A DNA stretch of 64,000 nucleotides, from NCBI GenBank assembly GCA_944470555.2, contig OX104129.1:81676820-81740819 (forward strand). The letters are read 5' to 3'. The position numbers and the translations under genes were made by a program. The notes under the pieces are model-generated. The model ran no database searches, was not told where the DNA came from, and saw nothing but the letters and a program-made list of their open reading frames with translations. Source of the stretch: Heterobilharzia americana (Eukaryota > Platyhelminthes > Trematoda > Strigeidida > Schistosomatidae). This document shows positions 21,861 to 34,412 of the stretch, in pieces; position 1 is the first letter of the stretch, and every line of letters begins with the position of its first letter.

Positions 21861-23045
21861 TACTAATACTAACTCATTATTTGTATTTGGTTTATACCTT
21901 GAAGATTAATAGTAAAAATCTTCTACTACTAGAGGTAAATGCAATCCACAGTCCTTTCTTAGCTCAACAAGTTACTGATCAGACGTCCATTTTGACATAT
22001 ACAGTGAATGAAGCAATTTCACTAAGTTATAAAAAATTAGTTAACAGGTAAAAGAAAGCAAGAAGGTATCTATATAACATGATATCCTAACCGATCAGAT
22101 ACGAACAACAGGTTACTTGCCTTTGAAGACTGAAATTCTCTGCTTCTTGCCAAGTCAGTCAATCCGATAACTTTCACATCAACTTCTTTACATGAAGCAG
22201 TTTGAAGCATATAGCCTTCGGCGTTGGAATACATACACTTAAAGAGGTAGTAAAGAAATACTCACCTAATTTAATAGTGATGCTAAAAGACATTCCTTTT
22301 TCCAACTCTGCATGTTAGAGAGGCTAATGTTAGGCGACTGCAAATCACAGTTGTAATCTTTTGGAGCACAATGAATCACGTATTTCTAATCCAATTCTCA
22401 ACTTTAAGTTTCAAAATTGTATTTATTTACTTCATCTTAAGCATTATTAGTTGTATTTAGTTTTCTGTAACTGTGAATACATAAGATTTGTTCCATCCTC
22501 TAATCCTAGTTTTGTTTTACACAAAAAAATGAAAGAGTTAAAATACCCGCCAAGGATTTTGCACCTTCTGACTGTTTCTTCATGCTCTTAATTTAACTGG
22601 TGGCACTGATAGAATACAATCAATACAGATATCTTATGATTAGTAACTGTTTCTAATAATTATTTCGAGCATCCTAGTTCATATTTTGCTTCGTCGTTCG
22701 CTGATAATAATTAATTAGGTTATTTAAAGAAATCTTCAAGAAATGCAAAAATTTCTAGATATTTCCATAGGTATATTTAGAAACTGATATTTCCACTCTA
22801 AAGAATGACCGAGAAGCCTAATTAACCAATTATTATAACGAAACATTTTCTGTGTAAAACTGATCAGAACACTGCTGGATATATGTAGGAAAGAGTAGTA
22901 GTATTACTGCAGAGTAAACAATACATGAACACACCTAAAACGCTCACTGACAACTAACCCTACTCATATAGAATTATCACAAAACGACGATAAACTTGCT
23001 GATTTCAGTGATACTTAACTTATCCTCATCCTCTACACCCTATGT
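21861..23045. other. Intergenic, no recognised feature
   Basis: AT-rich unique-looking sequence. Confidence 0.4.
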
Positions 23046-23049
23046 GTTG

Positions 23050-23815
23050 TTTCACTTGTTGATGAAGATACCCAGCCAACAACAACAGCAAGAACTGATC
23101 ACCATCAATGGGAGAAATCTAAACGAAGTTGTCACTTTCATCTACCTAGGCAACACAGCATCATTTCAACTACAGGCAGCAGTAGCGGCACACACGAGGA
23201 TGTCAAAACCAGCATCAGAGAAGCAAGACAGTCTTTCAATAAACGGAAATCAATGTGGAGATCTACTGCACTCAGAATAAAGCGTCAACAACATCCAGGT
23301 TTTCAACACCAACCTGAGTCAAGTGAGTCAGTGCTTCTATGGGATGGTTGAGAGACTCCGTGTGCTACGAAAGGCATTTCCAACAAACTACAGACATTGA
23401 TCAACAGCTGCTGCCTACGCTGGCTCGATACTGAAAATCAGATGGTGAGAATAATCAGCATAAGCAACAACGAACTCACTCTGACAACGAACCAACTAAG
23501 AGTGTATCAGTCAACAAATATGGGGAAGGAGAGAGTGGATATGAATAATTGGATTTGAGACATACACTGAGAAGATTATTATTGGGGCACATCACATGTC
23601 AAGTCAGGCCGTCGAGTGGAACTCGAGTGGGAAACGACGAGTTTGATGTTTGGGGGTGAGGGTGGCATTGATGAGATCGTATGAGGAAGAAATGAGAGCT
23701 AATGGGTTGTTGTGGAGCCAGCCAGGTTAAGGAGACTGCAGAGAAGAGAGTGAAATGTTGACGTGCAACTGAAGCCCTATATTTCACTAGAATCCCATAG
23801 GAAAAAAATTAAAAA
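23050..23815 (+). mobile_element. RTE-like family A, 5'-truncated copy
   Basis: Contains LITINGRNLNEVVTFIYLGN (the conserved post-RT segment), then frameshifted 3' ORF remains and an A-rich/TAATGATAA end. Closest to 28222-29402 and 31034-31750, which share the same VAAHTRMSKPASEKQDSLS segment. Confidence 0.8.
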
Positions 23816-24039
23816 AATAATGATAATCTTGCCGGTTCCAAATAAACTAGATAGTTATCAGAAGTCTTGTCCTAGTAAATTGTGAATGCTGAACCAATAT
23901 ATTGCTTTCAAAGCTACGAATATTCATCAAAAATCAAATATACGTCTTTATAATGCAAACCACTTAACTCAACTTTCACTCAATTTCTTTCCCAGTACAG
24001 AGAAAATTAAAATTGCTTTTTGAATTCATGAGAAACGTT

Positions 24040-24540
24040 TTTACCCGAAGCAGATGAAACTGGCTATGTTGCTTTCTCTGAGCTGGATATTCCAATCTCA
24101 GGACTTTCGCTGCCACTCTAGACAACATCGTCAGCAAAAACTCAGAAGAAGGTGAACTTCAAGATTTCTCCAGATGTTGTTCGGTAGCTTCTTCTCATTA
24201 CCTTGAGTGTGTTTAGCTGCTTCTGCCATAAGCCATGTCACTGTCCGCATATTTATTTCGATTGGCTGTTTTGCTAACGTGAACTCTAACCATCTTGTTG
24301 TTTCACTTGTATTTCCTCTATCTCAGACTTCCTTATTTTCCCTGTCAAATTTATGTTTACGATAGTCCATATGCACTGACAGGAGTTGAACGATATTGTG
24401 GCTCTTGACCGTCGCTTTATGGTAATGTAGACGGACACGAAGAGGGCAGCCACTCTATCCGATATGATGTTTTTCGCAGTTTCTGCAGTTTATCGTGTAG
24501 ATAATATTAAATTTATCTCTCTTCAGTACAGTATCTTTTG
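24040..24540 (-). mobile_element. Penelope-like element fragment, family 2, minus half
   Basis: Minus strand reads YTINCRNCEKHHIG, stop, SGCPLRVRLHYH, LLSVHMDYRKHKFDREN, i.e. a GIY-YIG endonuclease with stops, followed by terminal sequence with GACGATGTTGTC and GCGAAAG. Confidence 0.65.
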
Positions 24541-24659
24541 ACCTAAAATGGTTACTGATGCAATTTCATCAAATGATGTTTGTAAAACTCTCACATACCA
24601 CTAAGAAATTTTTCAAAATTCCAATTAGATAACATAAACGTTTCTAAATCTCTGTAGCT

Positions 24660-24921
24660 CATAAGCTTGCAGGCAAAAAGACACAATGGAAAGGAAGACA
24701 AGCCTAATGCCATCTGCAGAATAAACTGTAAGAGCCGCAAAAAATACCATATCGGACAGAGTGGCTCCCGTCATCGCATCGGTTTACATGAATATGAACT
24801 AGTAAACAGGTGCTATCATATCGTTTCGCTGATATCGATGCATATAGACTACTGTGGAAACAGATTCAACTGTGAAAACGTGGAAATCTTAGATAGAGGG
24901 AATAAAAGAAATTCAATTTAG
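24660..24921 (+). mobile_element. Penelope-like element fragment, family 2, plus half
   Basis: Plus strand AICRINCKSRKKYHIGQSG then ISMHIDYCGNRFNCENVEI and LDRGNKRN: GIY-YIG endonuclease of the same family as 24040-24540 but inverted. Ends abruptly at an in-frame stop. Confidence 0.7.
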
Positions 24922-24959
24922 TCGTTTATGGAGATCGAATGATTTCAGGATAGTATTCA

Positions 24960-25105
24960 ATATTAACTTACATCAGTTAAAGAAAGACTGAGAAACCTGG
25001 AGCCATGAACACCTATTTCTTCTTGGTATGGTGCTCTTCAGCAGTAGGCAATCACAACCGAGCTAGGAATGAAACGCCTGACTTTTAAGTTTCATGTTAA
25101 CTATG
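24960..25105 (-). mobile_element. SINE/hammerhead remnant, single copy
   Basis: Minus-oriented copy with ACATCAGTTAAAG, CTTCTTGGTATGG, CTCTTCAGCAGT; core eroded. No plus partner recognised nearby. Confidence 0.5.
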
Positions 25106-25686
25106 CTTTGATTCGTTAATTGCGTTCACATTCTCCTATATATATCAACCTGTTAACAGATTTGCTTCACGATTAGACTGTTCACTGTAGAGAACACAAC
25201 GCCAGAAACAGAAATTTTGCTTTAAATACAGTGGAATAAAATCACTTTTTGTAAGAATGGTTCACACTACTAACGAACGAAGAAAAACTTCACTAGAAGT
25301 AGTAAGTACAAACTTTATGTCTCATCTCCCATCTTTAATATGAAACAACTTTAGGATTCATTTCACTGACAGAAACAATAAACCTCACATTCAGTACTGG
25401 TAATATATAACGTAGATAAAAATACGTTTTACATACAGAAAACTTGGTTTTTGTTCTCTATTTCTAAATTCTGGAAATAATGTTCAGAAAGAGAATTGAA
25501 TAAGGATGATGAAAATATACAGGAAAAATTAAACTGGGAAATAAAAATGTCGTATACTTCACAGTAAAGTACACAAGCAAAGATACAAGTTAGATAGATC
25601 TGAGAAAATAAAAGTAAACAAAAGTTGCATTTGACTGATCAGTGGTCTACTTAGTCGCTGAACAAAATGTATAGTCTAGAAGAAAT

Positions 25687-26335
25687 ATTCATCATGGACT
25701 GACATCAGTTGGGGAACCAATGAAAATCTGGGAGCACTGGACAGCTGTTTCTTCCTGGTATGGGACCCCTGTGAAGTACGCACCCACGACCCGGCCACGT
25801 ATCGAACTCAGAACCTTCAGGTTTCACGGCGAACGCATTAACCATTCTGCCACTGGGTCGGTTTTCAGTGGTTCACAATTTCCAACTTCTGTCAATTCAC
25901 GGCATAGCGCGACTATCACCCAAGGTCTTCAGTTAGCATCCACCTCACTTCCGACTGGTTGACCCCGCAGGTCACGGCTTCTCATTACACCCTCCTGATA
26001 TCCATCTGGAAGCAAGTCACTAATGAGCACTATACAGTAATGTATTTTTGAGACGAATGGGGATTCTTTTATTTTTAACTTATAAGTAGTATTCGTCACG
26101 GACTGACGTCAGTTGGGGAATCATTGAAGGTGAAACCTGAAGGTCCTGAGTTCGATCCGTGGCCGGGTCGTGGGTGCGTACTTCACAGGGGTCCCATACC
26201 AGGAAGAAACAGCTGTCCAGTGCTCCAGATTTTCAATGGTTCCCCAACTGACGTCAGTCCATGATGAATACTACTTCTTAATTTAAAAAATCCCCATTCT
26301 TCTCAAAAATACCTACTCGTTATATTAGTAGTAAT
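25687..26335. mobile_element. Inverted SINE/hammerhead composite, locus 5
   Basis: Left minus copy 25687-25856 and right plus copy 26130-26275 share private variants absent from other loci (GTGCGTACTTCACAGG in place of GCGCACTGCTGAGG, CCAGGAAGAAAC), so both arms derive from one template. The plus copy is itself preceded by a 35-base inverted fragment (26095-26129), and flanks 26042-26095 and 26275-26335 (ATTTTTGAGA, GAATGGGGATT, AGTAGTATTC) are also mirrored. Spacer 25857-25930 (TTCAGTGGTTCAC, CCAACTTCTGTCAATTCACG) matches that of locus 6. Confidence 0.75.
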
Positions 26336-26424
26336 CAGCCTCATGTTGTCTGTTCCCATGTCCTAAATGACTGCAGCATTGAATAACAGTTTCAAATCTC
26401 AGACGGAACATCGGTTCCCTTGAG

Positions 26425-26600
26425 GCTGCAAATAGGCCTTGTTAACGAGTGCCAACAAACAAGAAACTTAGATCTAGGGCTTATTACCGATTGCTTCCAA
26501 GCAACTCTTATCTATCAAAGTCCAGTACCTTGATGAGTCTCGAGTTTGGTGGCCAAATTGCAAAGCAATCAATAGAATTCGATCAGGATTGGACAACATG
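26425..26600 (-). repeat. Unnamed dispersed repeat copy
   Basis: Minus copy of the family at 18598: complement of GCAATCGGTAATAAGCC and CCTAGATCTAAGTTTC; TTAACAAGGCC. Confidence 0.45.
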
Positions 26601-26870
26601 AAACTGGTTAACCACCAGTGATCAATCAGTTTAAACTCAGTCTGTCAAGAGTTATTTTAAAGACCACTCTAGTTAATAATGAAGTAACTGGTGAAGTGTC
26701 TCCGATTATAGAAAAACCAACTGTTTAGCAGAAATTAAGAAATTTATTCGCTTATTTCAGTTGCTGTTAATGCAGTCTTTGGAATCCCTCATCTATTAGG
26801 TTTTTGATAAAATAATAGGAAAATTTATTACCTATTTCATGGTATCATTTTACTCATTGCATCCTGAATT

Positions 26871-27128
26871 ATGACTTATGTCTCACGAAACTCCGTTCCG
26901 TTACCGCTAATGCGAGATTTGGAGCCTATGGACACTCAACAACTTTTTTCTTCCGAAGGAAAACATGTTTTACAACGCCTTAATATTAAAGCACCAAATC
27001 ACTTATATGGTATTTTATTTACAAAACAAGAGAACTCGTCCACATCTAGTTCCAGACTTGTTTCTCACGGTAAAAGACTTGTGAGCATCAAGCCACCAGA
27101 AGAATATTTAATGGATGTTTCCTGTTAA
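26871..27128 (+). CDS. Unassigned 85-codon ORF
   Basis: ATG to TAA reading MTYVSRNSVPLPLMRDLEPM through HVLQRLNIKAPNHLYGILF to KPPEEYLMDVSC. It does not resemble the repeats elsewhere in the window and has a mixed, protein-like composition. An in-frame TGA lies two codons upstream, so it is either a complete small ORF or an exon with an acceptor inside. It sits in the convergent intergenic region, ~7 kb after troponin I. I do not recognise a family; chance ORF remains likely. Confidence 0.25.
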   Translation: MTYVSRNSVPLPLMRDLEPMDTQQLFSSEGKHVLQRLNIKAPNHLYGILFTKQENSSTSSSRLVSHGKRLVSIKPPEEYLMDVSC

Positions 27129-27554
27129 ATCAGAAGGTCAATAATGTTAGCGAAAACCTCACGTATCTTGAGCTCCAAACCTAGTCATGATATACAGGAA
27201 AGCCAAAACTGTGTCCGACGCAAATACCCAGCTTCAAACGTTTGTCAACAAATCAGGCTTGATAGTGATGTAGGAGACTGATTGACTACCTAAATACCTT
27301 ATTTTGTTCAGTGTATCTATGTGCAATAGCAGCCTGTCTACACAGAAACATCATTTGAATCAGAAGAATCGGGTAGCTATATGTGACAAACTTGTGTTCA
27401 ACATCTGGCGCACCAAATTATCCTAAATATCTAAAATTACTCACACTTCTGCGTGTAAGCTCACGATATCCAGAGCTAGAAGTGGTACTTATCACAAACA
27501 ACATCACAACATCCTTGACTAGTTCGTCTTATAATGATAAGCTCATCGCAGCTG

Positions 27555-27673
<119 letters not shown>

Positions 27674-28165
27674 AAATAGATTTCTTACCCTACATGAGAA
27701 GTGACTAGACATTATCACATCTAGAAATAAGTATTATCGAGTTTCAGAGGTCAAGATGTTGAAAATCAAATTAACTAAGCTAACATTCAGCCTAACACAA
27801 AGTTAGCTATAAAATAGCATACAAAGTTGTGTAGAAGTGTAATTATCCACTGGCGACCAGATGAATTTTTAAAATTTCTGTGAATTATTGTGCAAGAATT
27901 AAATCTTACACATATAGTTAATTCTGGTAATCATGTATATTCTAAGAAATTTGATGATGGTAGTTTTCAGTTGAATCGCAAATATTCCAGAACTTCATTT
28001 TTATTTGTACTCAAAATGTAATGGAGAATACTGTGTGAATGCCACACAATAAGGAGTTTCTAATCGCTCTTCACTTCCCAAATAACTAGGTAATATTATA
28101 GTTTCGACTGTGATGAATTTGACTATAAAACTATATCTTAATGAAATTAGCTATAAAAACGTATG

Positions 28166-28171
<6 letters not shown>

Positions 28172-28210
<39 letters not shown>
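28172..28210. repeat. (TA)n microsatellite, left of RTE copy
   Basis: Pure TA directly next to the 3' end of the RTE copy 28222-29402. Confidence 0.95.
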
Positions 28211-28213
<3 letters not shown>

Positions 28214-28221
28214 TAATATTA

Positions 28222-29402
28222 TTCGTTTCCCTTGGGTTTCTATTGAAATATAGGGCTTCAGTTACACGTCACCATTTCACTCTCTTCTCTGCAGTCTCCT
28301 TAACCTGGCTGGCTCCACAACAAACCATTAGCTCTCATTTCTTCCTCATACGATCTCATCAATGCCACCCTCCCCCCCAAACATCAAACTCGTCGTTTCC
28401 CATTCCAGTTCCACTCGACGGCCTGACTTGACATGTGATGTGCCCCAATAATAATCTTCTCAGTGTATGTCTCAAATCCAATTATTCATATCCACTCTCT
28501 CCTTCCCCATATTTGTTGACTGATACACTCTTAGTTGGTTCGTTGTCAGAGTGAGTTCGTTGTTGCTTATGCTGATTATTCTCACCATCTGATTTTCAGT
28601 ATCGAGCCAGCGTAGACGGCAGCTGTTGATCAATGTCTGTAGTTTGTTGGAAATGCTTTTCGTAACACACCGAGTCTCTCAACCATCCCATAGAAGCACT
28701 GACTCACTTGACTCAGGTTGGTGTTGAAAACCTGGATGTTGTTGACGCTTTATTCTGAGTGCAGTAGATCTCTACATTGATTTCCGATTATTGAAAGACT
28801 GTCTTGCTTCTCTGATGCTGGTTTTGACATCCTCGTGTGTGCCGCCACTGCTGCGTTGCCTAGGTAGGTGGAAGTGACAACTTCGTTTAGATTTCTCCTG
28901 TTGATGGTGATTGGTGTTTGTTGTTGATGCTGTTTTTCGTTTGGTATCTTCATCACTTCTGTCTTCTCTACATTCACTTGTAGTTCCGTCTTCGCTGCCC
29001 TGCCTCTTCTGTCAACTTGTTAGTTTTCGCCTGTAGATTTTCAAGTTTACGCGATATAAGACGTGAATCATCATCGGCGAAATCCAAATCTTCCCAGCTC
29101 CTTTCATTGTTGAAACATATGCCCATCTTCTTGCTCCTCACACTTTCTTGCATTGCCCAGTTCATCACAATCAGGGATATCGTGGGTGATAGTAGACAGC
29201 CTTGTTTTACTCCTGTCTTCACTTCAAAGTCGTCACTGAGCTTTCTTTCCATTTTCAATCCCTTGTCATATGGCGTCGTCATAAAGCTGTTGAATGAGGT
29301 TGATAATGATTTGTAGCACTTTGTAGTGTTGAAGTGACTGCCAAATTACTTCTCGGTCGACGCTATCGAAGGCCTTTTCAAAGTCGATAAAGTTGAATTA
29401 AA
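28222..29402 (-). mobile_element. RTE-like family A, longest copy (RT motifs A-C)
   Basis: Minus strand runs from [15 protein letters not shown] (motif A, at the high-coordinate end) through VKTGVKQGCLLSPTISLIV (motif B) and LEDLDFADDD-type box (motif C, here WEDLDFADDDSRLIS) to NLNEVVTSTYLGN and the C-terminal GISN/RRP region, ending TCGTTTCCCTTGGG. Frameshifted, 5'-truncated. Bracketed on both sides by (TA)n arrays. Confidence 0.83.
28974..29282 (-). pseudogene. Reverse transcriptase fragment (102 codons)
   Basis: Open segment of the RTE copy with GVKQGCLLSP and FADDD; truncated on both sides by frame changes. Confidence 0.7.
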
Positions 29403-29414
29403 GAGATGACTGTC

Positions 29415-29415
<1 letters not shown>

Positions 29416-29468
<53 letters not shown>
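29416..29468. repeat. (TA)n microsatellite, right of RTE copy
   Basis: Pure TA immediately beyond the 5' end of the RTE copy. Confidence 0.95.
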
Positions 29469-29471
<3 letters not shown>

Positions 29472-30640
29472 GCTGAGGTTACACATGCAGTTTTTATAGG
29501 TCAGTGTATTATGGATTTTAGTCATTGAACAAGTTCGACTATGTGATGATTATTTTGTTTTCTATTACATGTTTCATATAAAATGATATATTTCGGAGTC
29601 ACATGAGAATAAACAATTCGCTAATATTCACCGGTCAATGTTTATTTGATTTTTGTATGAATTAATTTTACACAGTCTAGAAGTTTACACAGACTGAAAA
29701 CATGTTCATCATATATTGAAGAGTTCAATTCATGAATAAAATTGTCATTTTTATGAGGTAGAAATGTCGTAACTTTATCCAGATCATAATATAAATAGTA
29801 GCTGATTTTGAACTTAAAAAATTTTTGTATGGAATATTTATTAGAAGGACTGCTTTATAGTTGTTGCTTTTTTTTCAAGCTGACAATTATGAATACTTGT
29901 GCAAGTTGACAGTAGTTTATATTTAAAAGGAAATAGTGAAATGTTTCATGTAAACTGGTGTCCGTAAAAATCGATAACAAAAATCTTCAAAAATAGCGGA
30001 AAGTGCTTCACACTTGAACATACATATCCAAAAATAAATTGTAACGCATTAGGTTATATAAGTTCACAGTTATCATAAATGTTCACTAATAAAGGATTAT
30101 TTCATTTATTCAACTGTCTGGAGTTAGTAAAATGATTCAGATGCTCAAAAGTCATAGACTCACAAAGCAGAAATAAAGATTTTGTTATCTATCTCAAAAT
30201 TGTTAAAAATTATAACTTTTCTTCATCATCCACTTGTCAAATGTCATTCAAGTAATGATGAATCATAATTTACACCGTTTTCATAATTAGATGACCACAA
30301 AACCCATGAAAGAGTTGTGAAGTTAGGTTACTCTTGAATGTGACGAAATGGTTCCCGTTCAAGAAATAATGTTAACAACAGTTAAAAGTTTAGTCTACAA
30401 TACTAAAAGTGTGATGAAACAAGACAACAAGAATACCAAGTAACTCATCCTAGACGTTATTCTATAGCTAAACAGCTGAAACGCGATAAAGTTTAAGTTA
30501 CTATGAAGTTGACAACACGATACTGGACACTAATTCATGGTAAATGAATATACACAATAGGTACAAGAAGGCAGAAGTGATCTATTTAATAATACATAGA
30601 ATAGAAAAGAACTAATAAATCTTAAAGCCACCTTAACAAC
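29469..30640. other. Intergenic, no recognised feature
   Basis: AT-rich, no coding signal. Confidence 0.4.
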
Positions 30641-30644
30641 AACA

Positions 30645-30723
30645 ATTAAAATAACCAATCAGACTTCTTTATTTTATGGAAATCTGCTTTCCTAGCCAAA
30701 ATGAAGAAGTCTGATTGGGTATT
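30645..30723. repeat. ~28-bp stem hairpin
   Basis: CCAATCAGACTTCTT (30654 on) faces AAGAAGTCTGATTGG (to ~30718); the outer and inner stem continue with few mismatches and a ~16-base loop. MITE-like size but no TSD identified. Confidence 0.6.
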
Positions 30724-31033
30724 ACAGTCTTTGCTGGGGTGACATTTAGAGCCGTTTCAAAAGAAGAGCAGCTTTAAAGGTCAGTCTAGCAACCAATAAG
30801 AATGTAGAATTTAGGCTTGCAGTTAGTTTTTCATAAAATACAGAAAAGTAATAAGCTATCTCAGAAATTGGTAGTGTGACCTTTAGAGTCATTCGAAAAG
30901 AACATAGGCTTGGAACTGATGATGTGACTATAGTTTTTTTTTTAAAAGCTCTCCCAAGACTAATTAGTATTTGGTATATATGAATAGGACGACTGAGAGC
31001 TACATCGGTGTACCTGCGTCTATCAAATTATTT

Positions 31034-31750
31034 TTTTTTATTATTTGTCCCTTGGGTTTCTAGTGAAATATAGGGTTTCAGTTGCACGTCAACATTTCAC
31101 TCTCTTCTCTGCAGTCTCCTTAACCTGGCTGGCTCCACAACAACCCATTAGCTCTCATTTCTTCCTCATACGATCTCATCAATGCCACCCTCCCCCCCAA
31201 ACATCAAACTCGTCGTTTCCCATTCCAGTTCCACTCGACGGCCTGACTTGACATGTGATGTGCCCCAATAATAATCTTCTCAGTGTATGTCTCAAACCCA
31301 ATAATTCATATCCACTCTCTCCTTCCCCATATTTGTTGACTGATACACTCTTGGTTGGTTCGTTGCCAGAGTGAGTTCGCCGTTGCTTATGCTGATTATT
31401 CTCGCCATCTGATTTTCAGTATCGAGCCAGCGTAGGCAGCAGCTGTTGATCAATGTCTGTAGTTTGTTGGAAATGTCTTTCGTAACACACCGAGTCTCTC
31501 AACCATCCCATAGAAGCACTGACTCACTTGACTCAGGTTGGTGTTGAAAACCTGGATGTTGTTGACGCTTTATTCTGAGTGCAGTAGATCTCTACATTGA
31601 TTTCCGTTTATTGAAAGACTGTCTTGCTTCTCTGATGCTGGTTTTGACATCCTCGTGTGTGCCGCTACTGCTGCCTGTAGTTGAAATGATGCTGTGTTGC
31701 CTAGGTAGATGAAAGTGACAACTTCGTTTAGATTTCTCCCGTTGATGGTC
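31034..31750 (-). mobile_element. RTE-like family A, 5'-truncated copy
   Basis: Almost the same 3' sequence as 28222-28980 and 23050-23815 (complement), starting at TTATTTGTCCCTTGGG and ending inside the INGRNLNEVV segment at ~31750. Confidence 0.82.
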
Positions 31751-32600
31751 GATCAGTAAATATGGGTACAAAATCCTACAATGAATTCACTGCCACTTCT
31801 TAAAAATAAATAAGTGTGACGAAAACTTGTCATCCTGTCCACTATTTTATCTTTATACTCATGATTGTTAAACTACTTAACCATAAACTCTAGACCAATT
31901 TTTTCAAAGACTATAATTTAGTTTTTATCTTGCGAGATTTCCTTTCATAAAATATTTCTTCTACATTCTACAGTAAACTCTATCTTACATACGTATACCC
32001 CTACAGACAAGACATTTGAAGAAAACATGAAAACATTTCACGTGATCCTTACTTTTCAGATGAGTTTTCAATCACTTATTTCCTATCCATGATCATGCAC
32101 ATGATATAAAAGAAAACAACATGGTTAAAAACAGGTACGATTACCTGTAGGTTTTGTAGTCAGAACTTACTGAAGTTGTACACAAAAGATTGTTTTTAAA
32201 TACTAAATTGTTGACGAAACAACCTATCCTTGATGCAGACTAGTACGACGGCATACTGATGATAAGAATTCACAAGTTAACCAGTCATGGCTATAACAAA
32301 TGCTTATGAAATAGTTTTTAGTTGTTTCACATCGGGAATACAAAAGGAAAACACGTAGAACTAATACAATTCTTAGAAACACTAGATGGTAAGAGTGAAT
32401 AGAACTAAAGAGCATTAGAAAAAGACTGAATGCATAAATATTTGAAAAGAAAACAGGAAATTTGTAGTCAGTAATCAAATCTCAGTCAATTTCGCCTTAT
32501 TGGATTTCTTCTGTTCGTATATATCTCTGACTTAAACAATAAATTTTACAGAATTTCCAAAGCCAATCCATAATTGTTACAGCATATATTAATTATGAAG
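31751..32600. other. Intergenic, no recognised feature
   Basis: AT-rich, only chance ORFs. Confidence 0.4.
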
Positions 32601-32604
32601 GTGG

Positions 32605-32790
32605 TTGTCGTACCCCATTGGCCTTGCGAATAGGCCTTTGGAGCTTGAAACTATCGGTCCCGGGTTCGAGTCCGAGAAGGGAACAACATCACTTACTAGG
32701 GTCCAGGTACATTGATCTAACGAGTCTCGGATAGGACGGAACGCACTTTCTGGATTCTACCGCTAGTCAACAAGATGAATACAACATCAT
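32605..32790 (+). mobile_element. Sm-alpha-like SINE with degraded hammerhead
   Basis: A-box region TGGCCTTGCGAATAGG, B box GGTTCGAGTCC (~32664), then GGTCCAGGTACATTGATCTAA-type stem I, CTAACGA (for CTGANGA), stem II GTCTC/GGAC and GGAA (for GAAA). Two core changes make cleavage unlikely. Confidence 0.7.
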
Positions 32791-32894
32791 GAATATCCAG
32801 TGGTATCGAGGTATCTGAGTAGGAAATCATCTGAGAACAGAAGTCGAGCGATTCGATACTGTGTAGCAACGGAAAATTAAAATTATCAAAAAGC

Positions 32895-33075
32895 AACGAA
32901 TGAGTGATGACTCTCGTGCTCTAGTGGACAAAAATCTTGCATCTGGAGCGACAGCTACTAGAGTTGAGTTGCAATGGGAACAAAATCACTCACTGAGGTA
33001 CAGGTACATCCCCCTGACGAGTCTCAAACAGGACGAAATGTGAATTCCAGATTCAACTGCCAGTCATCAAGATGA
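32895..33075 (+). mobile_element. Sm-alpha-like SINE, second tandem copy
   Basis: Same orientation ~300 bases downstream. tRNA-like part is eroded (GTGCTCTAGTGG); hammerhead part is better preserved. Confidence 0.62.
33001..33056 (+). ncRNA. Hammerhead ribozyme motif with intact core
   Basis: CTGACGA (33014-33020), stem II GTCT/GGAC, GAAA (33035-33038) and a TTC cleavage-type triplet, followed by CAGATTCAACTG. Core is canonical, but stem I (ATCCCC against CAGATT) is badly paired. Confidence 0.5.
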
Positions 33076-33079
33076 ATGC

Positions 33080-34335
33080 AAAATTTCAGATTAAGCCTAC
33101 TTTAAAAAGTAATGCTTGTTGCGTTGTTAAATACACTAACATGTAAAGTGATGACCAATGTTTTATCAATGTTTAAATATCACAGTATCATAGAAATAAT
33201 TGATTAAGTTTGGTTAAACAACGAATGCACTGTAAAAATTCAAAAGAATCCAGGTAGTTGATGTTTATCCACCGATTTCATTAATTTTGTGGACTAAATG
33301 AAACGATGTTTCGTTCGTTTGATGTCTAACAATGCTATACACCCCTAATTTTACATAGCAATTGCCTGCTGTTTTACCCATGACCTTAAAATAATCTACA
33401 TGGCTGTTTTCACACCGTTACTAGTTTTTCTTTCCTTTGCTCTCAAGGCTGAACTCTTATTGGTGGTTAACTATTTTTATCTATATGTATAATGTTTCCA
33501 AGGTCATTTACAAATGTATATTTTCAGTAATGCTGTCAACTGTTTTGACTGTTGTTGAGTCAGTAAAAAGCTCTATGTCAACTGTCTTTCTTCTCTTCTT
33601 GTCTTCACGCATCGCTGGTATTGCTGTTGTGGTGGTTGATGTTCTGATTTGCATTAGAGTCGATTCATTGCACGTTAGGTTGGTAGTCAGCTAGGCTCGT
33701 ATCGCTCATAGAGTGCTAGGTCGTACCACCGGTCACAGTAAACAACTATAGTAATGGAGATAGTAAGAAGACACATTACACAAGTGGACTACTATCAGTT
33801 AATCACCTACAGATAAGACGAATTATTCTAAGTTCCTATATAACATCACTCAAACTCAAAGAGTAAACTTAAAGCCACCCATTTCATAGTTAAAACGCTG
33901 CTTCAGTAATGAACACTTCTCCTTCGCATCCTGAGCCTTATAATTTTCTAATGCTGAACAAATCAATGTATCAAGATAAGACATACCAGAACACAAAATT
34001 CATTGCAGCTTGTTTCATTAACAGTAAATTCATAAGATTGATCACACAGGAGGAGCTATAACTTTGTGGCGGTAGACGAAATTGTGAGATATTGTTCCAA
34101 AAGTATATATGAAGTAATTTTTATCCAAGTCACTTATCTCTCATCTCATGTTACGAAAGTGAAGCAATTTCATTGAAGTAAACAAGTCCTTCGTTAAACT
34201 GTACCTTAATATCTCATTATCTATTCTACATTCTTTGAAGAAACAGTATGTGATGGTTTCTTTGCAGCTAACTGATTTCTTACTCATTGATTAGTCAGTA
34301 GAGAGTAGAACATTTCACGTTTCTAGTCCTGAGTG
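33080..34335. other. Intergenic, no recognised feature
   Basis: Chance ORFs only. Confidence 0.4.
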
Positions 34336-34412
34336 TTGACCGTAATCCACCGACCCCTTTGCAATATGAGCACCACGCTAAGATGCTCACAATCGCAGTA
34401 GACTTTGATATA

